From NCBI GenBank assembly GCA_014268975.2, contig CP077096.1, forward strand, positions 4,377,501 through 4,441,500: a stretch of DNA of 64,000 nucleotides, in the 5' to 3' direction. This DNA is from Pseudomonas wayambapalatensis (GTDB lineage Bacteria; Pseudomonadota; Gammaproteobacteria; Pseudomonadales; Pseudomonadaceae). This document shows positions 59,154-64,000 of the stretch, piece by piece (the stretch's first letter is position 1; the number at the start of each line of letters is the position of its first letter). Made by a program: the position numbers and the translations under genes. The notes beneath the pieces are model-generated. The model saw only the letters and a list, made by a program, of their open reading frames with translations, had not been told where the DNA came from and did no database searches.

Positions 59154-59667
59154 ATTCTGGCTCCTGGGCAGTGCCCTGGCTCCCCTGCTGGGCGCCACCC
59201 AGACCCTGGCGAACGCGCTGGCAATCGGATTGTCCGCCCTGTTGCTGGTACTCGGCCACCAGGCGCTGATGCGACCTCTGCACCGCATGATCGGCGCGCC
59301 GCGGATTATCGTCAGCCTGATACTCGCCGCCGCCCTGGCGAGCTGCCTGCAATTGGGCCTGAACGCCTGGGCCCTGCCCCTTGCCCTGAGCCTCGGCCAT
59401 TACCCTGCCCTGCTGAGCCTGCACTGCCTCGCGGTGGATGCGCTGGCACCGCACCCTGGACGCTGGTCGGCGCTCATCCGGCACCTGCTTGGCCTGACGG
59501 GCCTGTGCCTGATACTGGGCGCCTGCCGCCAATGGCTGGGACAGAGTGCCGGTATCCACCTGGCGAACCTGGCACCCGGCGCATTGATACTGCTCGGCCT
59601 GCTCCTGGCCTTGTACAATCGCCTGCGTCCGGCCCCTGCCACCTCAAGCCGTCAAGGAACGCTTTGA
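59146..59667 (+). CDS. rnfE: divergent RnfE-like membrane subunit
   Basis: A 173-residue membrane protein, short for RnfE (about 230). Recognised by LANALAIGLSALLLVLGHQA, RIIVSLILAAALASCLQLGLNAW and its place before nth. RnfE normally has GLCP in helix 1 and TNC in helix 4 as iron ligands. Here the first is SALAPLLGA without cysteine, while the second survives as SLHCLAVD. Together with RnfA only one of four expected ligands remains. Final rnf gene; nth follows 4 bases after its stop. Confidence 0.82.
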   Translation: MNRFWLLGSALAPLLGATQTLANALAIGLSALLLVLGHQALMRPLHRMIGAPRIIVSLILAAALASCLQLGLNAWALPLALSLGHYPALLSLHCLAVDALAPHPGRWSALIRHLLGLTGLCLILGACRQWLGQSAGIHLANLAPGALILLGLLLALYNRLRPAPATSSRQGTL

Positions 59668-59671
59668 CCCC

Positions 59672-60310
59672 ATGAATGCCGCCAAACGCCTGGAGATCTT
59701 CCGCAGGCTGCACGAAGACAATCCTGAACCCAAAACCGAACTGGCCTATACCACGCCCTTCGAATTGCTGATCGCCGTCATCCTTTCCGCACAGGCAACG
59801 GATGTCAGCGTCAACAAGGCGACCGCGCGGCTCTACCCTATCGCCAATACGCCCGAGGCTATTTATGCCCTGGGGGTTGAGGGTTTGAGCGAATACATCA
59901 AGACCATCGGCCTTTACAACAGCAAGGCGAAGAACGTCATCGAGACCTGCCGCTTGCTGATAGAGCAACACGGCAGCGAAGTCCCGCAAACCCGGGAAGC
60001 ACTCGAAGCACTGCCCGGCGTGGGGCGCAAAACGGCGAACGTGGTGCTCAATACAGCCTTCCGCCAACTGGCCATGGCGGTCGATACGCACATCTTCCGC
60101 GTCAGCAATCGCACCGGCATCGCGCCGGGCAAGACGGTACTGGACGTCGAGAGGAAGCTGATGAAATTCGTACCAAGGGATTACCTGCTCGACGCCCACC
60201 ACTGGCTCATCCTCCACGGCCGCTATGTCTGCCAGGCCCGCAAGCCACGCTGCGGCAGCTGCAGGATCGAAGACTTGTGCGAGTACAGGGGCAAGACCTC
60301 TGACGATTGA
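59672..60310 (+). CDS. nth: endonuclease III
   Basis: Bifunctional DNA glycosylase/AP lyase removing oxidised pyrimidines. The 212-residue protein has the helix-hairpin-helix LPGVGRKTANVVLN with the catalytic lysine (GxGxKTA), the conserved Asp in VDTHIFRVSNR, and the [4Fe-4S] cluster cysteines C-x6-C-x2-C-x5-C in the C-terminal CQARKPRCGSCRIEDLC. Linked to the rnf genes as in many gammaproteobacteria. Confidence 0.96.
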   Translation: MNAAKRLEIFRRLHEDNPEPKTELAYTTPFELLIAVILSAQATDVSVNKATARLYPIANTPEAIYALGVEGLSEYIKTIGLYNSKAKNVIETCRLLIEQHGSEVPQTREALEALPGVGRKTANVVLNTAFRQLAMAVDTHIFRVSNRTGIAPGKTVLDVERKLMKFVPRDYLLDAHHWLILHGRYVCQARKPRCGSCRIEDLCEYRGKTSDD

Positions 60311-60414
60311 GGCAATAGCGAAAAATCAACCAATTCGATTGAAAAAATCTTTTTTACCGACTCCGTGATTCTCGCTATAAGGACGGCCAATGGCCCTTTG
60401 GCTTGGAGTGACAC

Positions 60415-60585
60415 ATGAGCACCGATAAAGACGAGCTAATCGAAGACGACTTCCCTGCGCAGGACGAAGACGAACCTCAGGTAGAACCTGCAAAGACCAA
60501 CCTCAGCAAGCGCCGCACCATCGACAATCTGTTGGAAGAGCGGCGCCTGCAACGGCAGCTGGCTGATTTCGATTACGACCTGTAG
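60415..60585 (+). CDS. PA3496-family small acidic protein
   Basis: A 56-residue protein: acidic N-terminus (ELIEDDFPAQDEDEPQVEP) and a basic helical C-terminal half (SKRRTIDNLLEERRLQRQL, ending DFDYDL). It matches the short PA3496-type proteins found next to nth in pseudomonads, named putative envelope integrity proteins in databases. GGAG ribosome site. Too short for most gene callers. A bidirectional terminator follows at once. Confidence 0.8.
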   Translation: MSTDKDELIEDDFPAQDEDEPQVEPAKTNLSKRRTIDNLLEERRLQRQLADFDYDL

Positions 60586-60592
60586 CCCTGCG

Positions 60593-60622
60593 AAAAAGCC
60601 TCCCGCAAAGGAGGCTTTTGTG
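60593..60622. terminator. bidirectional terminator
   Basis: AAAGCCTCC-CGCAAA-GGAGGCTTT with flanking A and T runs, between the convergent PA3496-family and response-regulator genes. Confidence 0.9.
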
Positions 60623-60624
60623 TT

Positions 60625-61251
60625 TCAGGCCAAGCCATGACGCTGGGCCAGCTCGATCAGATCGACCAGTGACCGAGCATTGAGTTTGAGTAACAGCCGG
60701 GTCTTGTAGGTGCTGACCGTCTTGTTGCTGAGAAACATGCTGTCAGCGATCTCCTTGTTCGTACGCCCCCTCGCCAGCTGTTGCAATACCATCATTTCGC
60801 GTCCCGAAAGGCGTTCGACCATCTCCGTCTCACTGCCGCCACTGACACCACTGCGGGTCTTGTGCAACGCCTGGTTGGGAAAGTAGCTGTAGCCCGACAG
60901 CACGGCCTTTATTGCACTGAGCAGCTCGGTCAGTTCCTGCTGTTTGCACACATAACCTGCGGCGCCGGCCTGCATGCAACGCATGGAAAAATGCCCCGGC
61001 GCCTGCGATGTCAGAACCAGCACCTTGCTGCCGGGACTGGCAGCAGTCATCCGCGCGATCACTTCAAGCCCGTCGAGTTTGGGTATGCCGATATCGAGCA
61101 CCACGATATCCGGCAAACACTCTCGAGTCAGTTGCAGCGCATCCACCCCATTGTCCGTTTCCGCCACCACTTCATATCCATGCCGCTCCATCAACATACG
61201 TACGGCCAAGCGAATGACCGGATGATCATCCACGATAAGTACTTTATTCAT
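60625..61251 (-). CDS. NarL/FixJ-family response regulator (BvgA/RocA-like)
   Basis: A 208-residue two-component regulator. The receiver domain has the acidic pair DD in LIVDDHPVIR, the phosphorylation site Asp53 in VVLDIGIPKLDG, and the switch Thr/Ser and Lys in VLVLTSQ and GYVCKQQ. The C-terminal LuxR-type HTH reads LSGREMMVLQQLARGRTNKE and VSTYKTRLLLKLNARS. The cognate histidine kinase is not in the window. BvgA/RocA-like regulators control fimbriae and attachment in relatives; the target here is unknown. Confidence 0.9.
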   Translation of the reverse strand: MNKVLIVDDHPVIRLAVRMLMERHGYEVVAETDNGVDALQLTRECLPDIVVLDIGIPKLDGLEVIARMTAASPGSKVLVLTSQAPGHFSMRCMQAGAAGYVCKQQELTELLSAIKAVLSGYSYFPNQALHKTRSGVSGGSETEMVERLSGREMMVLQQLARGRTNKEIADSMFLSNKTVSTYKTRLLLKLNARSLVDLIELAQRHGLA

Positions 61252-61627
61252 GGGATATCCATTGATCCATTATTCTAGTTGTGACGCGCCAAGATAACCG
61301 AGCCAATAGCGTAATGGCGCAGCCATTCCCTGACAGAGGGCATTCAAAGATGAAACTTACATCGTTAATAGAAACTTCCTACATTCATTGCGTGACTCGA
61401 ATCGATGTCCATCCGTTCGACCAGATGCTCGTGAAAGCTAGCATGAACCGGGAAAGCAGCAGGTGGGGATAGCGCTTCAAAGCGGTGGGATATTTCTATC
61501 TTTTGATAAAGAAACATTTATCACCCGCCATATAAGCGGGAATACTTTACTGGTGAGGAAACAGCAGACATTTTCCACGGGGCGCCAGAAGCGATACAGA
61601 TGCGCTAACGCCAGGAGATCGAATGCC
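61252..61627. other. intergenic region with AT-rich centre
   Basis: The 376 bases between the response regulator and the next gene carry no supported gene; several short frames exist but none looks protein-like. The stretch 61480-61560 is AT-rich compared with the flanks and contains the tandem inverted repeats annotated at 61504-61540. Confidence 0.4.
61504..61540. promoter_or_regulatory. tandem inverted repeats upstream of small membrane gene
   Basis: TGATAAA-GAAACA-TTTATCA (61504-61523) is a perfect 7-base inverted repeat, immediately followed by CCCGC-CATATAA-GCGGG (61524-61540). They lie about 90-125 bases before the ATG at 61628, in AT-rich DNA, and could be regulator sites or part of a structured leader. 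Confidence 0.4.
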
Positions 61628-62062
61628 ATGAACAGTCCCGCAAAGATCACACCCTTGGGAATTATCGCCATCTTCGCTAGCATCATCGAAGCGTCGGCGC
61701 TCGCCTCGCTACCGTTCCTGAATCCAGAGAGCCAGGCCATTTACACCTGGTTTCTAATGGGGTTCCCCTTCTTTCTGACCGTCCTGTTCTTCCTGACCCT
61801 CAACTTCAACTGCGAATCGCTCTACATTCCGGAACACAGGGCCATACACCCGCCACTCGACGATCGTGGCGACAGCGAAGCAGCCACGGTCATCACTCTG
61901 CCAGGGCAGGATGTGCGCCAAGCCATCGAAACCCAGATCCTGCCCGAGTTGATTCAACCCCCGCAGCGCGAGCGCCGCTGGACGCTCTACAACCTGAGCG
62001 CCCACTCCTGCATTCAGCTGTCGGTGCGGGCCATCAAGAAAGGAGAAAAGGTTGCGCTGTAG
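61628..62062 (+). CDS. small inner-membrane hypothetical protein
   Basis: A 144-residue protein with two N-terminal hydrophobic helices (about residues 10-28 and 40-60, LGIIAIFASIIEASALASLP and WFLMGFPFFLTVLFFLTLNF) and a soluble C-terminal region of about 80 residues (EAATVITLPGQDVRQAIETQ, ending IQLSVRAIKKGEKVAL). Start at 61628 has AGGAG ten bases upstream. I do not recognise a family. Convergent with argG across a shared terminator. Confidence 0.65.
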   Translation: MNSPAKITPLGIIAIFASIIEASALASLPFLNPESQAIYTWFLMGFPFFLTVLFFLTLNFNCESLYIPEHRAIHPPLDDRGDSEAATVITLPGQDVRQAIETQILPELIQPPQRERRWTLYNLSAHSCIQLSVRAIKKGEKVAL

Positions 62063-62075
62063 GTACAGGAACGCA

Positions 62076-62106
62076 AAAAAAACCCGGCCAACAATGACCG
62101 GGTTTC
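62076..62106. terminator. bidirectional terminator before argG end
   Basis: A run of A, then AACCCGG...CCGGGTT (62081-62104) with a C and A rich loop, then T residues. Serves both convergent genes. Confidence 0.85.
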
Positions 62107-62123
62107 TCACCACATACCGACAC

Positions 62124-63341
62124 TCAGAGCAGCGAACGGCCCTTGTTGGCGGCAATGCGCATGCGCAGTGCGTTGAGCTTGATGAAGCCTGCGGCGTCCG
62201 CCTGGTTGTAGGCGCCGCCGTCTTCCTCGAAGGTCGCGATGTTGGCGTCGAACAGCGAGTCATCCGACTTGCGGCCCACCACGGTAACATTGCCCTTGTA
62301 CAGCTTCAGGCGTACGACACCGTTCACATTGGTCTGCGAAGCGTCGATCATCTGCTGCAGCATCAGACGCTCAGGGCTCCACCAGTAGCCGGTGTAGATC
62401 AGACTGGCGTACTTGGGCATCAGCTCATCCTTCAGGTGAGCGACTTCGCGGTCCAGAGTGATCGACTCGATGGCGCGGTGGGCACGCAGCATGATGGTAC
62501 CGCCAGGCGTCTCGTAGCAGCCGCGCGACTTCATGCCGACGTAGCGGTTCTCGACGATGTCCAGGCGACCGATGCCGTTGGCACCACCGATGCGGTTGAG
62601 ATCTGCCAGCACGGTAGCTGGGGTCTTCTCGACGCCGTCGATGGCGACGATGTCACCGTTGCGATAGGTCAGCTCGATGTAGGTGGCCTGGTCAGGCGCG
62701 TTCTCCGGAGAGACGCTCCAACGCCACATGTCTTCCTCGTGTTCGGTCCAGGTATCTTCCAGGACACCACCTTCATAGGAGATGTGCAGCAGGTTGGCGT
62801 CCATCGAGTAGGGCGACTTCTTCTTGCCGTGGCGCTCGATCGGGATACCGTGCTTCTCGGCGTAGTCCATCAGCTTCTCGCGGGACAGCAGGTCCCACTC
62901 GCGCCATGGTGCGATGACCTTGACCCCTGGCTTGAGCGCGTAGGCGCCGAGCTCGAAGCGGACCTGGTCGTTACCTTTGCCGGTGGCACCATGGGAAATG
63001 GCATCGGCGCCGGTTTCGTTGGCGATTTCGATCAGGCGCTTGGCGATCAGCGGACGAGCGATGGAAGTACCCAGCAGGTACTCACCTTCATACACGGTGT
63101 TGGCGCGGAACATCGGGAAGACGAAGTCTCGCACGAACTCTTCGCGCAGATCGTCGATGTAGATTTCCTTGACGCCCATTGCCTGCGCCTTGGCACGGGC
63201 CGGCTCGACCTCTTCGCCCTGGCCCAGGTCAGCGGTGAAGGTCACCACTTCGCAGTTGTAGGTGTCTTGCAGCCACTTGAGAATCACCGAAGTATCAAGG
63301 CCGCCGGAATACGCCAATACGACCTTTTTTACGTCCGCCAT
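62124..63341 (-). CDS. argG: argininosuccinate synthase
   Basis: Joins citrulline and aspartate with ATP in arginine synthesis. The 405-residue protein has the P-loop-like pyrophosphatase motif LAYSGGLDTSVILKWL near residues 9-24, plus SHGATGKGNDQVRFE, YSMDANLLHISYEGG and GRLDIVENRYVGMKSRG, all diagnostic for ArgG. Length typical. The neighbour on the right is a motY-like gene, an order also seen in Pseudomonas aeruginosa. Confidence 0.97.
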   Translation of the reverse strand: MADVKKVVLAYSGGLDTSVILKWLQDTYNCEVVTFTADLGQGEEVEPARAKAQAMGVKEIYIDDLREEFVRDFVFPMFRANTVYEGEYLLGTSIARPLIAKRLIEIANETGADAISHGATGKGNDQVRFELGAYALKPGVKVIAPWREWDLLSREKLMDYAEKHGIPIERHGKKKSPYSMDANLLHISYEGGVLEDTWTEHEEDMWRWSVSPENAPDQATYIELTYRNGDIVAIDGVEKTPATVLADLNRIGGANGIGRLDIVENRYVGMKSRGCYETPGGTIMLRAHRAIESITLDREVAHLKDELMPKYASLIYTGYWWSPERLMLQQMIDASQTNVNGVVRLKLYKGNVTVVGRKSDDSLFDANIATFEEDGGAYNQADAAGFIKLNALRMRIAANKGRSLL

Positions 63342-63469
63342 GCCATCACTCCACGGGGTTGTACGGAAAGCCGTCGATTCTACCGACCTCGGTGAAGAAT
63401 TTACAGTGGGGCGACAGCTTGTGATGACAAAGCGACAGGAAATGTCGTGAGCGCGACCCGTCGCCGCAC

Positions 63470-64000
63470 TCAGGCTTTCTTCGCGCCCGCTGGCAATGCC
63501 GGGGGCGGAGCCTGAGTCGTCGGCACCGGCGCCGCAGGCGCGTGTGCTGCAGGCTGGACCGGGGCGGTGGGCGCCGCGTCGTGAGGTTTCTCCACGGGCT
63601 TCTCGATCGGTGTGACGCGGTCGAGCTGAATGTTCACCCGACGGTTGCGCGCCCGGTTGGCGGCCGTGTTGTTCTTGGCCAAGGGATAGCGCTCACCGTG
63701 GAAGCGCACGGTGATCTGCTCGTCCGGCACGCCATGGGCCTTGAGGTACTCAGCCACAGCCAACGCACGACGCCGCGAGGCATCGCGGTTGGTCAGGCGA
63801 TTACCGCTGTTGTCGGAATGGCCGTCGAGTTCGATGTGATTGACCGTAGGATCGGCCTTCAGGTAGTCGAGGATCACGTCCAGACGCGCACGGGCCGCAC
63901 TGTCCAGATCGAAACCGGTGCCGGGGAACGGCACCTGGGTCTGGCGAATCTGGTCATAGTTCATCGGCAGCAGTTTCGCGGCACACACTTGGTAATCGCT
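63470..64000 (-). CDS. motY: MotY-like OmpA-family flagellar protein (5' end beyond window)
   Basis: C-terminal 176 residues of an OmpA-domain protein. The visible part reads CAAKLLPMNYDQIRQTQVPF, then the peptidoglycan-binding core IELDGHSDNSGNRLTNRDAS, ALAVAEYLKAHGV, ITVRFHGERYPLAKNN and ANRARNRRVNIQL. This fits MotY, the outer T-ring component that helps hold the stator to the flagellar motor, and the position next to argG supports it. A Pro/Ala-rich tail of about 45 residues follows the domain. The start codon is to the right of base 64000; the apparent internal starts are not real starts. Confidence 0.85.
   Translation of the reverse strand, partial: SDYQVCAAKLLPMNYDQIRQTQVPFPGTGFDLDSAARARLDVILDYLKADPTVNHIELDGHSDNSGNRLTNRDASRRRALAVAEYLKAHGVPDEQITVRFHGERYPLAKNNTAANRARNRRVNIQLDRVTPIEKPVEKPHDAAPTAPVQPAAHAPAAPVPTTQAPPPALPAGAKKA

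Overview
The window is a chromosomal segment of a fluorescent pseudomonad, most probably of the Pseudomonas putida group. Evidence: high-GC coding with a pseudomonad gene complement, two copies of the P. putida type REP palindrome (around 12340 and 18060), a five-gene LIV-I (Bra/Liv) transporter, a gene for the tiny cbb3-oxidase subunit CcoM under an ANR box, a PA3496-family gene next to nth, argG next to a motY-like gene, and the Exo-Lig-Lhr-MPE DNA repair cluster described from P. putida. No tRNA, rRNA, CRISPR array, insertion sequence or prophage was seen.

Layout. 1-9340: a metallo-beta-lactamase-fold hydrolase cut by the left edge, an AdrA-like MASE2-GGDEF cyclase, a deletion scar joining a LysR tail to an SDR tail, an intact LysR/SDR pair, an AaeA/DUF1656/AaeB-type aromatic-acid efflux operon, ccoM, and small uncharacterised genes. 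9450-18520: rapA, an MHYT-GGDEF-EAL c-di-GMP protein overlapping a 3-hydroxyisobutyrate dehydrogenase family gene, then a solitary chromosomal tubulin/FtsZ-like gene behind an operator-like repeat cluster. 18740-23900: livK, terminator, livHMGF. 24000-31940: lipoproteins, an FAD oxidoreductase, a decayed gene, nhaA, a SlyB-like protein, an OmpA-like protein with a Lys/Ala/Pro tail, pdxH and a serine hydrolase. 32060-41600: a GH50-like secreted hydrolase, dinG, a CopD-like protein, DUF1145 coupled to a collagen-like secreted protein, two paralogous OmpA lipoproteins with calcium-type repeats, and small SEC-C and LEA-type genes. 41700-51600: a penicillin-acylase family lipoprotein, then the repair cluster: MBL exonuclease, ATP-dependent ligase, an inserted AstE/aspartoacylase-family gene, Lhr helicase and phosphoesterase. 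51690-56170: dcd, a cold-shock protein, apbC/mrp and metG. 56280-60585: rnfA-B-D-G-E-nth and the PA3496-family gene. 60620-64000: a NarL-type response regulator, a small membrane protein, argG and a partial motY.

The two most interesting loci are the lone tubulin-like gene (15800-17971), which keeps recognisable G1, T3 and T4 nucleotide loops but has an altered candidate T7 loop, and the Rnf operon, which has no rnfC, an RnfB without membrane anchor but with a long coiled tail, and RnfA/RnfE subunits that have lost three of the four cysteines expected to hold the intramembrane iron centre. This looks like a rewired, non-canonical Rnf complex.
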